Of a stretch of 64,000 nucleotides of DNA, positions 43,159 through 52,117 are shown in pieces. Source of the DNA: Variovorax sp. EL159. Lineage in GTDB: Bacteria; Pseudomonadota; Gammaproteobacteria; Burkholderiales; Burkholderiaceae_C. The stretch is from the NCBI RefSeq assembly GCF_900100965.1, contig NZ_FMUJ01000002.1:1113869-1177868 (forward strand), in the 5' to 3' direction. Under the pieces are notes generated by a model. The model did no database searches, was not told the DNA's origin, and worked only from the letters and a program-made list of their open reading frames with translations. The stretch's first letter is position 1; every line of letters starts with the position of its first letter. Position numbers and translations under genes: made by a program.

Positions 43159-44001
43159 TCAGGCCAGTGCGGTGCTGAATGTCGCCAGCAGACGCGTCCA
43201 GGCGCGTTCGGCCTGGGCTGCGTCGTAGACCCGTGTGTCGGGCGGGCACCAGCCGTGGGCTGCCGGGTACACCTCCACTTCGGCCGACAGCTTCGCGCTG
43301 TCGAACGCGGCGCGCAGCGCGACCTTGGCTTCGGGGTCCTTGGCGTCGTCGTTCTCGGCCACGGCAATCAGGTAGCGTGCCTGTGTCTGGGCCACCAGGC
43401 GATGGGGGCTGTCGGGCGCTGCGGTCACCATGGCGGCGCCGTGGAAGGTTCCGACCGCGCCCACGCGGCCAGGGGCCGCGGTGGCGGTGCGCACAGCGAT
43501 GGGGCCGCCCATGCAATAGCCGGTGGTACCCAGCTTGCGCGCCTTGTCCACCTCCCGTTGGGCATCGAGCCAGGTCACGAAGGCCTTGCCGTCGCTCAGG
43601 TGCATGGCTGGTGTCAGGGCCTGCATCAGCGGCATCACCTCGGCGATGGGCGTCTGGCCGCCCTGTGCTGCAGTGGGCGCTTTCTTCTGCCTGTAGAAGG
43701 GGTTCACCACCAGCACGCTGTAGCCCGATTCGGCCAGCCGCCGCCCCATTTGCCTGAAGGCCGGGCGAAGGCCGAACACGTCGGGCCACACCAGCACGCC
43801 GGGTGCGGGCCCCGACGTGGGTGCGACAAAGTACGCGTCGCAAGTGCCATCTGCCGTGGCGATGCTCACCTCGCGCTCCGCAACAGCCACGGCGTTGGCC
43901 ACACTGGGCAACGCGGTCAGCAGTCCGGCGGATGCGGCCAACGTACCGAAGTCGCGGCGGGTGTACTTCTTGAGTTCTTCCTGGTCGTTCAGATCACACA
44001 C
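43159..44001 (-). CDS. Dienelactone hydrolase-family protein with Tat signal
   Basis: 280-aa alpha/beta hydrolase. The twin-arginine signal is at residues 14-37: TRRDFGTLAASAGLLTALP with cleavage around AVANA, so the enzyme is exported folded. The catalytic triad of the DLH family is visible: Cys163 in TTGYCMGG, Asp218/219 in AVAENDDAKDP and His249 in PAAHGWCPP. Dienelactone hydrolases open dienelactones in chloroaromatic degradation, but exported relatives have unknown substrates. The start Met is 22 codons before the Tat motif ends and has no strong ribosome site. Convergent with the sugar dehydrogenase. Confidence 0.9.
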   Translation of the reverse strand: MCDLNDQEELKKYTRRDFGTLAASAGLLTALPSVANAVAVAEREVSIATADGTCDAYFVAPTSGPAPGVLVWPDVFGLRPAFRQMGRRLAESGYSVLVVNPFYRQKKAPTAAQGGQTPIAEVMPLMQALTPAMHLSDGKAFVTWLDAQREVDKARKLGTTGYCMGGPIAVRTATAAPGRVGAVGTFHGAAMVTAAPDSPHRLVAQTQARYLIAVAENDDAKDPEAKVALRAAFDSAKLSAEVEVYPAAHGWCPPDTRVYDAAQAERAWTRLLATFSTALA

Positions 44002-44311
44002 GGTGGGTTTACCTCATAAGGAAAGGAACAAGTCGAGCGTCAGCTTGTGCCACGGATCGGGATGGCTAGCAAGCAGATGGGTTTTTGCCCCTGATGCTCG
44101 GCGTCTCAAAGGCATTCAAAGAACCCCAAACCACTCGGGCAAAAAATGGGACACGAAGACGCCCGATTGCGCGCAACCCATGGGGCCAAACGACCGCTCG
44201 ATGCCGCTCCGAGTGAGGATGCCCGCCGATAACAGCTGAGCATCAGCAGGCGAAAATCGCCCATGCCCAAGTCTGCCGCTCCGCTCTATCCGACTCTCTC
44301 TCCAAGCTCCC
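44002..44311. promoter_or_regulatory. Intergenic region between DLH and polB genes; no gene seen
   Basis: The divergent promoter region for the dienelactone hydrolase and DNA polymerase genes. GC content falls compared with flanks. I searched for a LexA-type CTGT-N8-ACAG box upstream of polB and found none. No recognisable operator or small RNA. Confidence 0.3.
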
Positions 44312-46696
44312 GTGACACCCACTGAACTCAAGGGCTTCATCCTCACGCGCCACTGGCGGGATGCTCCCGCCGGCACGGAGATCGAGTATTGGCTGGCAAC
44401 CGACGCGGGGCCAAGAAAAGTGGTCCTGAACTCCCGCAGCAGCGTTGCGTTCGTCGCCAACCGGCACAGGGCCGCAGTCGAAGCGCATCTCGCGGCCATG
44501 CCGGGCGTGCAGCTGCGTGAGCTCGAGCTCAAGACCTTCCATCAGGAAGCCGTCTTCGGTGTCTACGCGAAGCACTTTCGCCAACTCGGCCGGTTGGCAC
44601 GCACGCTCCAGGCGCAGGGCATTCCTCTGCTCGAAGCCGACGTGCGCCCACATGACCGCTACCTGATGGAACGCTTCATCACCGCCGGCGTTCTGGTGGA
44701 AGGAGGGCAGGCAGAGCGCGCCACCATCGTCGACTGCAGGCTCAAGCCCGCGCCCGAATTCCGGCCGACGTTGAAGGTCGTGTCACTGGACATCGAGACC
44801 AGCCAGCACGAAGCGCTCTATTCCATTGCGTTGGACGGCATGCAGGAGCGCGTCGTCTTCATGCTGGGCGAAGCGCCACCGGAGCCGCAAACCGAGTCGA
44901 ACGAGCCCATGGCCTTCTCGCTCATTTATTGCCCGACCCGCAAGGCCATCATCGAGAGGCTCAACGACTGGTTCGAGCGGAACGACCCGGACGTGCTCAT
45001 CGGCTGGAACGTCATCCAGTTCGACCTGCGCGTGCTTCAGAAGACAGCCAACGACTGCGGCGTGCAACTCCTCTTGGGCCGGGAGCGTCGCCCCATCGAA
45101 TGGCGAACCCATCCGGGCAAGCAGGGCTACCTGTTCGCACCCACACCGGGCCGGGTCATCATCGATGGCATCGACGCACTCAAGGCCGCGGTGTGGAGCT
45201 TTCCGTCCTTCAGCCTCGAGACCGTCTCGCAAGCGCTGCTGGGCGAGGGCAAGGCCATCGGCGACGAGTACGACAAGATGGCGGAGATCGAGCGGCGGTA
45301 CCAGGAAGACAAGCCTGCGCTTGCGCTCTACAACATCCGCGACTGCGAGTTGGTCCTGCGCATCTTCGACAAGGCGAAGCTGCTGCAATTCGCGATGGAG
45401 CGGGCCCAGACCACAGGCCTGCAGATCGACCACTTCGGCGGCTCCATCGCCGCGTTCAGCCACCACTACCTGCCGCGAATGCATCGCCTGGGCTACGTGG
45501 CGCCCAATGTAGGCGAGATTCCGAGCAAGGCCTATCCCGGCGGGTACGTGATGGACTCGAAGCCGGGGTTCTATGACTCCGTCGTGGTGCTGGACTACAA
45601 GAGCCTCTACCCCTCGATCATCCGGACCTTTCTTGTCGATCCGGTGGGCCTCGTCGAGGGCACGAACGCCAGCGACTCGACCGTGCTCGTCAAGGGACCA
45701 CAGGGGACCGTCTTCTCGCGCGACAAGCACTGCCTGCCGGAGATCGTGACCACGCTTTGGCGCGCACGGGACGAGGCCAAGCGGGCGAAGAACGAGCCGC
45801 TGTCCCAGGCGCTGAAGCTGCTCATGAACTCTTTTGCCGGTGTGCTGGGTGCGTCCGAGTGCCGGTTCTTCAATCCCAAACTGGTGTCTGCCGTCACCCT
45901 TCGTGGGCACGAAATGATGAGGCTCACGCGTGAATTCGTGGAGAAGCGGGGTTATGAGGCCATCTACGGCGACACCGATTCCATCTTCATCTGGCTCAGG
46001 CGCACCCACACCAACGAAGAGGCGCATGCCGTCGCGGCAAGCCTGGCGGTTGATATCAATGACTGGTGGATGCGCACGCTGCGCGAGGAGCAGGGCCTGC
46101 AGAGCTTTCTGGAAATCGAGGTCGATACCCACTACAGAAAGTTCTTCATGCCCACCATTCGCGGCTCGGAGGTCGGCAGCAAGAAGCGCTACGCGGGCCT
46201 GAGTGCGGATGCCACGGGCAAGGAGGAGATGGTCTACCGCGGCCTCGAGATGGCCCGCAGCGACTGGACCCCTTTGGCGCGCCAGTTCCAGGAGGGGCTG
46301 CTGTCACGCATCTTTCAAGGCGAGCCCTACAAGGAGTTCGTGACCGACTACGCGAGATCGACGCTGGCTGGCGCCAAGGATGACCTGCTCGTCTACCGGA
46401 AGCGCCTGCGCCATCAACTCGATGCCTACCTGGTCAACGTGCCTCCGCAGGTCCGGGCCGCTCGCATCGCCGACGAACACAACGGACGGATCGGCCGGCC
46501 CAAGCAGTATCAGAAAGGCGGCTGGATTCAATACGTCATGACCCAGAACGGACCAGAGCCGCTGGAAACCCGCCATTCGCGCATTGACTACGAACACTAT
46601 CTGACCAAGCAGCTTCAGCCACTTGCCGATGCCATTCTTCAGCCGATTGGAGAAAGCTTCATGGCTTTGACGACGTCGCAGCGGGGGCTCTTTTAG
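44312..46696 (+). CDS. polB: DNA polymerase II (family B)
   Basis: 794-aa family-B DNA polymerase with proofreading. Exonuclease: ExoI SLDIETS (Asp160, Glu162), ExoII IGWNVIQFDL, ExoIII YNIRDCELV. Polymerase: motif A DYKSLYPSIIRT (about residue 428), motif B SLAL/LLMNSFAG, motif C YGDTDSIFIW (about 552, with two catalytic Asp). Size and order match E. coli Pol II (783). It restarts stalled forks and assists translesion synthesis. The start is GTG. Compared with neighbours it has lower GC content and different codon choice, and no LexA box is evident, so it may have a different history. A YdhR-like gene is convergent downstream. Confidence 0.95.
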   Translation: MTPTELKGFILTRHWRDAPAGTEIEYWLATDAGPRKVVLNSRSSVAFVANRHRAAVEAHLAAMPGVQLRELELKTFHQEAVFGVYAKHFRQLGRLARTLQAQGIPLLEADVRPHDRYLMERFITAGVLVEGGQAERATIVDCRLKPAPEFRPTLKVVSLDIETSQHEALYSIALDGMQERVVFMLGEAPPEPQTESNEPMAFSLIYCPTRKAIIERLNDWFERNDPDVLIGWNVIQFDLRVLQKTANDCGVQLLLGRERRPIEWRTHPGKQGYLFAPTPGRVIIDGIDALKAAVWSFPSFSLETVSQALLGEGKAIGDEYDKMAEIERRYQEDKPALALYNIRDCELVLRIFDKAKLLQFAMERAQTTGLQIDHFGGSIAAFSHHYLPRMHRLGYVAPNVGEIPSKAYPGGYVMDSKPGFYDSVVVLDYKSLYPSIIRTFLVDPVGLVEGTNASDSTVLVKGPQGTVFSRDKHCLPEIVTTLWRARDEAKRAKNEPLSQALKLLMNSFAGVLGASECRFFNPKLVSAVTLRGHEMMRLTREFVEKRGYEAIYGDTDSIFIWLRRTHTNEEAHAVAASLAVDINDWWMRTLREEQGLQSFLEIEVDTHYRKFFMPTIRGSEVGSKKRYAGLSADATGKEEMVYRGLEMARSDWTPLARQFQEGLLSRIFQGEPYKEFVTDYARSTLAGAKDDLLVYRKRLRHQLDAYLVNVPPQVRAARIADEHNGRIGRPKQYQKGGWIQYVMTQNGPEPLETRHSRIDYEHYLTKQLQPLADAILQPIGESFMALTTSQRGLF

Positions 46697-46821
46697 CTGA
46701 GACTGAATGGCTGCTGTCCAGCCTGTCTCTGGCTGAAGAACGATGGGTCTGTCTCTTGCCTGCGTAGACAGCAACTAGGTATGGTCAAGTAAAGATCGGC
46801 CACGCCAAGACCACTTTCTTT

Positions 46822-47142
46822 CTAGCCTCTCGTTGGCTCCGACACATCCCTGTTGATGTTGTCGACCACAAGCAGCGTGTCGTGGTGCGTGATCTGCACC
46901 TCGCTCCCATAAACCTCTTTGACACGGGCTTGGTACTCGGCGCCATGCCAGTGCTTGGCGGCTTCCAGCGTCTTCCAAACGTACACGCCGCCGCCCACAT
47001 TCCTCGTTTCATCGAAGAAGTAGAACTTGTAGACGAGGTCCTCGTTTGTCGACCAGGCAGAGGCCGTCTGTCTGTATTTGGCGAGGAGCTCGTCGCGCGA
47101 GATGCCTGCTGGCAGGTCGAAGTAAATGGTCTCGGTGATCAC
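46822..47142 (-). CDS. YdhR-like putative monooxygenase
   Basis: 106-aa small alpha/beta protein of the YdhR/ABM type. The GTG start was chosen because AGGGAA lies five bases before it and the protein then begins VITETIYFDLPAG as in YdhR (about 101 aa). Conserved pattern: VYKFYFFDETRNVGGGVYVWKTLEAAKHWH. YdhR proteins are dimeric ferredoxin-fold proteins proposed to be cofactorless monooxygenases; the reaction is not proven. It is convergent with polB. GC composition is low in this region (visibly AT-richer than the window average). Confidence 0.8.
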   Translation of the reverse strand: MITETIYFDLPAGISRDELLAKYRQTASAWSTNEDLVYKFYFFDETRNVGGGVYVWKTLEAAKHWHGAEYQARVKEVYGSEVQITHHDTLLVVDNINRDVSEPTRG

Positions 47143-47462
47143 AGTGGTTTCCCTTCGAAAGCACAAGAACGAAAGCCACTTCGATGCTAGCGCGCTGAGG
47201 TCAACCTACGAATTTGCTATGAGACTTCGCGCCTCATGCCCGCTTCGGTCGAAGGTCGAAACGTACATCCGGTTAGGGCCCGGACGCGACAGTCGAACGT
47301 CGTGACTAAAGGACAGCAATCAATCCCGAGCCGTCAGTCGAAGACAACCACATTGCCAGATCCACTCGGCTGCGCCCGTTCGAAGACCGTGACCGCGCAG
47401 TCCATCGCCACGCACAACCCGGTACCCTCGCGATCGAGACCATGGAGCCACGCTTCGCCATG
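47143..47462. other. Intergenic stretch without recognisable feature
   Basis: About 320 bases between the YdhR-like gene start and the stop of the TDT transporter gene (both leftward). Moderate GC with no ribosome site, palindrome of note or RNA-like structure. Open frames here do not resemble known proteins. Confidence 0.4.
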
Positions 47463-48491
47463 TCAACTCGCCAGCAACCGTCCATTGAAAAGAATATGCA
47501 GCGTCCGAACCACCAACACCAGAAGCGCCGCAGTTAGAGCCACCAGCGACACCCCCGCCAGCAGCCTCAATGGCAATGTCGGATGCACAGACGCGTACTT
47601 CAACGCTGCATTCACCATCGCAGCCAGCGGAAAGCTGATCGCCCACCATCCCGCCCCAAACGGCACGCTCCTGCGAAACACCTTCGGCGCAAGCACCACG
47701 AACAGAAACAGACCGAAGTAAAACAGCAGTCCCGCGAATTGATCCACCTGCCCCGTGAGGTTGGTGTATGCCGTGAACCCGACCTCAAACGGCGCGACAA
47801 GAATCATCAGCGAAGGCGTCATCGCAGGCGCAAGCGGCTCGTGCTGGATCAACCGCGTGCAGATCATCGTGAACATCACGAGCGCGAGCACCGAGCCCAC
47901 CGCAATTGACAGCAGCAGCACCTCGCCGGCCCAGGCCATGGGCCCGTGGCTGCCCGTGACCACGATGTCGAGCGCGGCGACGCCCGGAATGATCCACGCA
48001 GGCACCGCGTGCTTCGGGTCGCCGTTGCCACCGAGCAGCCGCGAGACGACATGCAGGGCCAGCAGCAGCGTGACAACGGTGCCGATGGTCCAGAGCACGC
48101 GGCCGAGCGTGCTGTCGTACACGCCCAGCACGGCCGATTGCAGCAGCAGTGCAATGGCGATGGTGCCGAAGAAGTTGCCGGCGATCGGGTGATGAAACTC
48201 GGCCTTCACGGCGGTCGGGTGCCGCAGCAGCTTGGCGCCATACCCGATGGCGAGCACGAGGAAGACGAAGGTGGCGAAGACCCCGATCACATCGGCCATC
48301 ACTCGGCTGACGCCGAATGCGGTGTGCGCAAAACGCCAGCCCATGGCAAGGCCCGAGAGGCCCATCACGGCCGCGAACAGATTGACGGGAAGGTTCTTGA
48401 TGGACGCTCCGACAGGGCGGGCGTCCACTGTGCCGAGAGGCAAGGAAGTGGCAGGCAGCGTGGCCTGCTGCATAGCGGCATGGGTCGTCAT
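47463..48491 (-). CDS. TDT/SLAC1-family transporter (TehA-like)
   Basis: 342-aa membrane protein with ten predicted helices, of the tellurite-resistance/dicarboxylate transporter (TDT) family, which includes TehA, fungal Ssu1 sulfite exporters and plant SLAC1 anion channels. Visible: LPVNLFAAVMGLSGLAMGW start, GNFFGTIAIALLLQSAVLG, VVTGSHGPMAWAGEVLLL and FGAGWWAISFPLAAMVNAAL, typical TehA segments including the pore-lining Phe. The role could be export of an anion (sulfite, C4-dicarboxylate) or tellurite resistance; the sequence does not decide. Codirectional with and 124 bases downstream of the sulfatase gene, so an anion-export function would fit sulfate-ester metabolism. Confidence 0.85.
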   Translation of the reverse strand: MTTHAAMQQATLPATSLPLGTVDARPVGASIKNLPVNLFAAVMGLSGLAMGWRFAHTAFGVSRVMADVIGVFATFVFLVLAIGYGAKLLRHPTAVKAEFHHPIAGNFFGTIAIALLLQSAVLGVYDSTLGRVLWTIGTVVTLLLALHVVSRLLGGNGDPKHAVPAWIIPGVAALDIVVTGSHGPMAWAGEVLLLSIAVGSVLALVMFTMICTRLIQHEPLAPAMTPSLMILVAPFEVGFTAYTNLTGQVDQFAGLLFYFGLFLFVVLAPKVFRRSVPFGAGWWAISFPLAAMVNAALKYASVHPTLPLRLLAGVSLVALTAALLVLVVRTLHILFNGRLLAS

Positions 48492-48615
48492 GCGCGCCAG
48501 TTTCGCTTGCGGTTGCCTGGCCGATATGGCTGTGCAACGGCGTTTTCTGCCAAATCCCCGCGTTGTCGGCCATGCGCGCCGCAGCCCTTGAGCGGGCCCG
48601 GCGCGCGGTGCCGCG

Positions 48616-49932
48616 TCAACGCTGCGGCATGTCCTTGACCGAGTAACCCAGGCTCACCGTCGCATCGTCCGGAATCGCGGGCATCGTCGCATTCCACGCG
48701 AGCCAGTCGGCACGCATGGCGGCCAGCCGCTCGGGCTGCTTCTTGCCCAGGTTGGCACGCTCGCGCTCGTCCGCCGGAATGTTGAACAGGTACTCGTTGC
48801 CGTCGACCTGCAGGTACTTCCAGTCGCCGTCGCGCAGCGCCTGCTGGCCGCGGTGATTCATGCGCCAGTGCAGCGGCCGGCGAAAGCTGTGCGTCGCGTC
48901 TTTCAGCACGGGCATCAGCGACACGCCATCGAGCGGATAGGCCGCATCGGGCTTCACGCCGGCTGCGTCGAGCATGGTGGCCGACCAGTCCATGGTCATG
49001 CACAGCTGCGCGCTCTCGCCGCCCTTGGCGATCACGGCGGGCCAGTGCGCGATCCATGGCACGCGGATGCCGCCTTCGGTCAGGTCCATCTTGCCGCCGA
49101 CCAGCGGCCAGTTGTCCGAGAAGCGCTCGCCGCCGTTGTCGCTGGTGAACACCACGAGGGTGTTGTCGGCCATGCCGTGCTTTTGCAGCGCGGCCATGAT
49201 CCAGCCGATGCCTTCGTCCATGTGATGGATCATGCGGCGGTACACGTGGATGTTGCCGCCGGCCAGGTCGAACAGGTTGTCCTTGATGGCCGGTGCCTTC
49301 TCCGCGTCGTCGCGGGTTTCCCAGGGCCAGTGCGGGGCGGTGTAGTGCAGGCTCAGGAAGAAGGGCGCCTCCTGCTTCGCCATGCGCTCCACGTAGTCGA
49401 CGGCGCGTTTGGAAAGGATGTCGGTGAGGTAGCCGTCTTCCTTCTTGTCCTCTTCGCCGAACCACAGGTCGTGCTGGCCGGTGGAGTCGCAGTGGGTGAA
49501 GTAGTCGACGCCGCCCGACATGGGGCCGAAGAACTCGTCGTACCCCGAGCGCAGCGGCCCGAAGCTGGGCGGGTAGCCCAGGTGCCACTTGCCGATGAGC
49601 GCGGTCTGGTAGCCGCCGGCCTTGAGCAGCGACGGCAGGGTGGGGTGGTCGGTCGGCAGGCCCAGCGTGGTGCTGCCGCGGCTGCTGCTGCGGATGGGCT
49701 CTTCGGCCGCGCCGCGCAGGCGGTACTGGTAGCGTGCGGTCATCAGCGCGAAGCGCGTGGGCGAGCACACGGGCGAATTCGCATAGCCCTGGGTGAGCTT
49801 CAGGCCGTTGGCGGCCAGCCCGTCGAGCACGGGCGACACGGGGCCGAACACGGCATCGCGGCCGCCGTAGCAGCCAAGGTCGGCGTAGCCGAGGTCGTCG
49901 GCCACGATGAAGATGATGTTGGGTCTGGTCAT
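48616..49932 (-). CDS. Sulfatase (formylglycine-type)
   Basis: 438-aa arylsulfatase-fold enzyme hydrolysing sulfate esters. The formylglycine signature is SPVCSPTRFALMTA: Cys56-x-Pro-x-Arg, the Cys type, so activation needs an FGE-like formylglycine enzyme, not seen in this window. Metal-binding Asp12-Asp13 (VADDLGYADLG) and TSDNGGERFS complete the Ca2+ site, with IGKWHLGY the second core motif. No signal peptide, so probably cytosolic. It starts 20 bases after the Bug gene, within a leftward operon of two binding proteins and the sulfatase. Likely substrate: an imported aryl or alkyl sulfate, inferred from the context. Confidence 0.93.
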   Translation of the reverse strand: MTRPNIIFIVADDLGYADLGCYGGRDAVFGPVSPVLDGLAANGLKLTQGYANSPVCSPTRFALMTARYQYRLRGAAEEPIRSSSRGSTTLGLPTDHPTLPSLLKAGGYQTALIGKWHLGYPPSFGPLRSGYDEFFGPMSGGVDYFTHCDSTGQHDLWFGEEDKKEDGYLTDILSKRAVDYVERMAKQEAPFFLSLHYTAPHWPWETRDDAEKAPAIKDNLFDLAGGNIHVYRRMIHHMDEGIGWIMAALQKHGMADNTLVVFTSDNGGERFSDNWPLVGGKMDLTEGGIRVPWIAHWPAVIAKGGESAQLCMTMDWSATMLDAAGVKPDAAYPLDGVSLMPVLKDATHSFRRPLHWRMNHRGQQALRDGDWKYLQVDGNEYLFNIPADERERANLGKKQPERLAAMRADWLAWNATMPAIPDDATVSLGYSVKDMPQR

Positions 49933-49952
49933 ATCTCTGGTGCGGTTGTTCT

Positions 49953-50939
49953 TCAGGGCTGGTAGCCGGACTTCTGCACGACGGGGGCCCACTGGGCGCG
50001 ATACGCCTTGAGCATGGCGACAGTTTGCGCCTGCGTGCTGACCACGGGCGTCATGCCCGAGTCCTTGAACTTGCGCTGGGTGTCCGGGTCTTGCATGACT
50101 TCGCGGATGGCGGTGGACAGCCGCTCGACCTTGTCCTTGGGCATGCTGGTCGGCGCAAAGAAGGTGTTCCAGCCGGTGGCGGCAAGGTCGAGGCCGGCTT
50201 CCTTGAAGGTCGGAATGTCGGGCGCGAACGGCGAGCGCTTGGCACCCGAGAGCGCCAGGATGCGCAGCTTGCCGGCCGTGTGCTGGGGCAGCACCACGTC
50301 TTCCGTGTCGACGGCGATGGGCACCTGTCCGCCGATGAGGTCGTTCAGCAGTGGCGCCGAGCCACGGTAGCCGATCACCTGGGTCTGCACCTTGGCCTTC
50401 TCGCCCATCATCAGGCCGAAGAAGTGCGGCAGGCTGCCGGTGGCCGGCACGCCCACGTTGGCCTGCGTGGGGTTGGCGCGCATCCATGCGAGCAGGTGGC
50501 TCAGCTCGCGCACGGGCAGCGTGGGCGACACGGACAGCGCGAAGTCGTAGTCGTTGACGTGCGACACGGGCACGAAGTCGCGCTCGGCGTCGTAGTTGTT
50601 GTCCTTGAAGACGAGCGGCGCGACCACCATCACGGCGGGGTTGGCGAGCATCAGCACGTTCTGGTTGGCGGGCGTGATCTTCACCTGCTGCGCCGCCAGG
50701 CGGCCGCCCGCGCCGGGCTTGTTGTCGACGATGACCGCCACGCCCAGCTTGACGCCGAGCTTGTCGGCCACGACGCGCGCCACGCGGTCGGTGGCGCCGC
50801 CGGGGGCATAGCCGACGACGATGTGCAGCGGGCTGTCGAGCAGCGGTGCCGCGTGCGCGTTGATGGCAACGCACGCCATGAGGCCCGCTGCGGCAAACAG
50901 CGTGGCAAGGCGGCGGGTGATGGGGGCAGGGGTCGGCAT
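49953..50939 (-). CDS. Bug/TctC-family periplasmic binding protein
   Basis: 328-aa periplasmic solute-binding protein of the Bug family (TTT system), common in Burkholderiales. The signal peptide ends NAHAAPLL, and the mature fold shows IVVGYAPGGATDRVARVVAD (ligand-loop 1), NKPGAGGRLAAQQVK and SPFAPDIPTFKEAGLDL. The start was set where AGGAGG lies nine bases before MPTPAPITRRL; the frame extends further up but without a ribosome site. No TctA/TctB membrane genes are present here, as is typical of orphan Bugs. It is the second of two such genes, followed by the sulfatase; the ligand is likely an organic sulfate or its carboxylate. Confidence 0.9.
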   Translation of the reverse strand: MPTPAPITRRLATLFAAAGLMACVAINAHAAPLLDSPLHIVVGYAPGGATDRVARVVADKLGVKLGVAVIVDNKPGAGGRLAAQQVKITPANQNVLMLANPAVMVVAPLVFKDNNYDAERDFVPVSHVNDYDFALSVSPTLPVRELSHLLAWMRANPTQANVGVPATGSLPHFFGLMMGEKAKVQTQVIGYRGSAPLLNDLIGGQVPIAVDTEDVVLPQHTAGKLRILALSGAKRSPFAPDIPTFKEAGLDLAATGWNTFFAPTSMPKDKVERLSTAIREVMQDPDTQRKFKDSGMTPVVSTQAQTVAMLKAYRAQWAPVVQKSGYQP

Positions 50940-50976
50940 GGTGTGGGTTCCTCCTTGTTCAATCTCGATCAATCAA

Positions 50977-51975
50977 TCAATCGTTGGCCTGGAAATTCAC
51001 GGCTTTCATGATGGCCGTCCAGCGCGCGGTGTCTTCGCGCATGGTCTTCAGCAGGGCTTCGCTGCCATCGGCAATGGGGTACATGCCGTTCTGCAGCAGT
51101 TGCTGGCGCACCTCGCGCGCATTCACGGCGCGGGTGAATTCGGCGCGCAGCTTCTCGATGGTGGCCGGCGGTGTCTTGAGCGGTGCGTAGTACGCGAACC
51201 ACGCGGTCGCAACCACGTCCTCGTAGCCGGCCTCGACAAAGCTCGGCAGGTTGGGCATGAGCGGCGAGCGCTTCTCGCCGCTGGTGGCCAGCACCTTGAC
51301 GCGGCCCGAGGGCAGCATCTGTTGCGCGCCGCCGATGGTGTCGAAGTACACGGGCACGCTGCCGCCCATCACGTCCTGCCGCGCGGGCGTGGAGCCGCGG
51401 TAGGGCACGTGCACCATCTTCAGGCCAGCCGCGCGGTTGAGCATCTCGCCCAGAAAGTGCGAAGGCGTGCCCGCGCCATACGAGGCAAAGCTCACCTTGT
51501 CGCCCTGCGCCTTGGCCCAGGCGATGAACTCGGCCAGCGTGTTGACGGGCACGTCCTTGTTGACGACCAGTGCCAGCTCGAAGCGGGCCGCATTGATGAT
51601 CGGCACGAAGTCCTTGATCGGGTCGTACGAGAGGTTGCGGTAGGCGCCCGGAAACATGGTCATCATGCCGGCCGTGCCCAGCAGCAGCGTGTGGCCGTCG
51701 GGCGGCGCCGTCTTGACGGCCTCGACCGCGATGCGGCCCGCCGCGCCCGAACGGTTGTCGATGATGAGCGGGCCCAGCGACTCGCGCACCTGCTGCGCGA
51801 TGGCGCGCGTCAGCACGTCCTGCGTGCCGCCCGCGGGCACGCCGATGAGCACCTTGATCGGCTGGCCGGGCGTGAAGGGCTGCTCGGTCCGCGCGAGCGA
51901 TGCGACGGGCGCGAGGGCAAGGCCGCCCAGCGCGGCGAGTGCATGGCGGCGGTTCAGGTCGGGAATCAGGGGCAT
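50977..51975 (-). CDS. Bug/TctC-family periplasmic binding protein
   Basis: 332-aa Bug protein, first gene of the leftward sulfatase operon. Signal: RRHALAALGGLALAPVASLA with a twin-Arg (N-R-R-H-A), so Tat export is possible. Mature motifs: VLIGVPAGGTQDVLTRAIAQQ, IDNRSGAAGRIAVEAVK and LMPNLPSFVEAGYEDVV. It is clearly divergent from the neighbouring Bug gene (different loops, GGTQD in place of GGATD), so the pair likely binds two related ligands. The promoter and candidate operator lie between it and the divergent MarR gene. Confidence 0.9.
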   Translation of the reverse strand: MPLIPDLNRRHALAALGGLALAPVASLARTEQPFTPGQPIKVLIGVPAGGTQDVLTRAIAQQVRESLGPLIIDNRSGAAGRIAVEAVKTAPPDGHTLLLGTAGMMTMFPGAYRNLSYDPIKDFVPIINAARFELALVVNKDVPVNTLAEFIAWAKAQGDKVSFASYGAGTPSHFLGEMLNRAAGLKMVHVPYRGSTPARQDVMGGSVPVYFDTIGGAQQMLPSGRVKVLATSGEKRSPLMPNLPSFVEAGYEDVVATAWFAYYAPLKTPPATIEKLRAEFTRAVNAREVRQQLLQNGMYPIADGSEALLKTMREDTARWTAIMKAVNFQAND

Positions 51976-52053
51976 GGGCGATGTCTCCGGGGGGCTCGGT
52001 TGCTTTCTTTCGTGCGGCGCCGTCGCGGCGGGTGGCCGCGGCTGCGGACGATT

Positions 52054-52093
52054 CTGTAGACGCTACAGTCAATTGATCAAATCAACCATTGAC
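52054..52093. promoter_or_regulatory. Overlapping palindromes in the Bug/MarR divergent promoter
   Basis: CTGTAG-ACG-CTACAG (52054-52068) is a perfect 6-bp inverted repeat. It abuts GTCAAT...ATTGAC (52068-52093), whose interior holds TTGATCAA and the near-palindrome TTGATCAAATCAA. The region lies 25-64 bases before the MarR start and in the promoter of the leftward Bug operon; the TTGAT/ATCAA pattern is typical of MarR binding sites. Confidence 0.65.
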
Positions 52094-52117
52094 CGGATTA
52101 ACCCGGCCTCGCCCCCG

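Noticed and set aside
44221..44311. LexA box in front of polB
   Set aside because: I saw CTGTTATCGG-type sequence only as an unpaired half on the reverse strand; no ACAG partner at the right spacing.
47463..48491. Tellurite-resistance gene tehA by name
   Set aside because: Family similarity to TehA does not show tellurite resistance; no tehB is adjacent, and the TDT family covers sulfite and dicarboxylate transport too.
48616..50874. Fusion of a Bug protein and sulfatase
   Set aside because: The sulfatase frame is merely open upstream; the Bug gene is in another frame with its own start, signal peptide and ribosome site.
52054..52068. LexA box (CTGT...ACAG) upstream of the MarR gene
   Set aside because: The spacing in CTGTAGACGCTACAG is seven bases between CTGT and ACAG, where the enterobacterial-type box has eight, and no SOS gene is adjacent.
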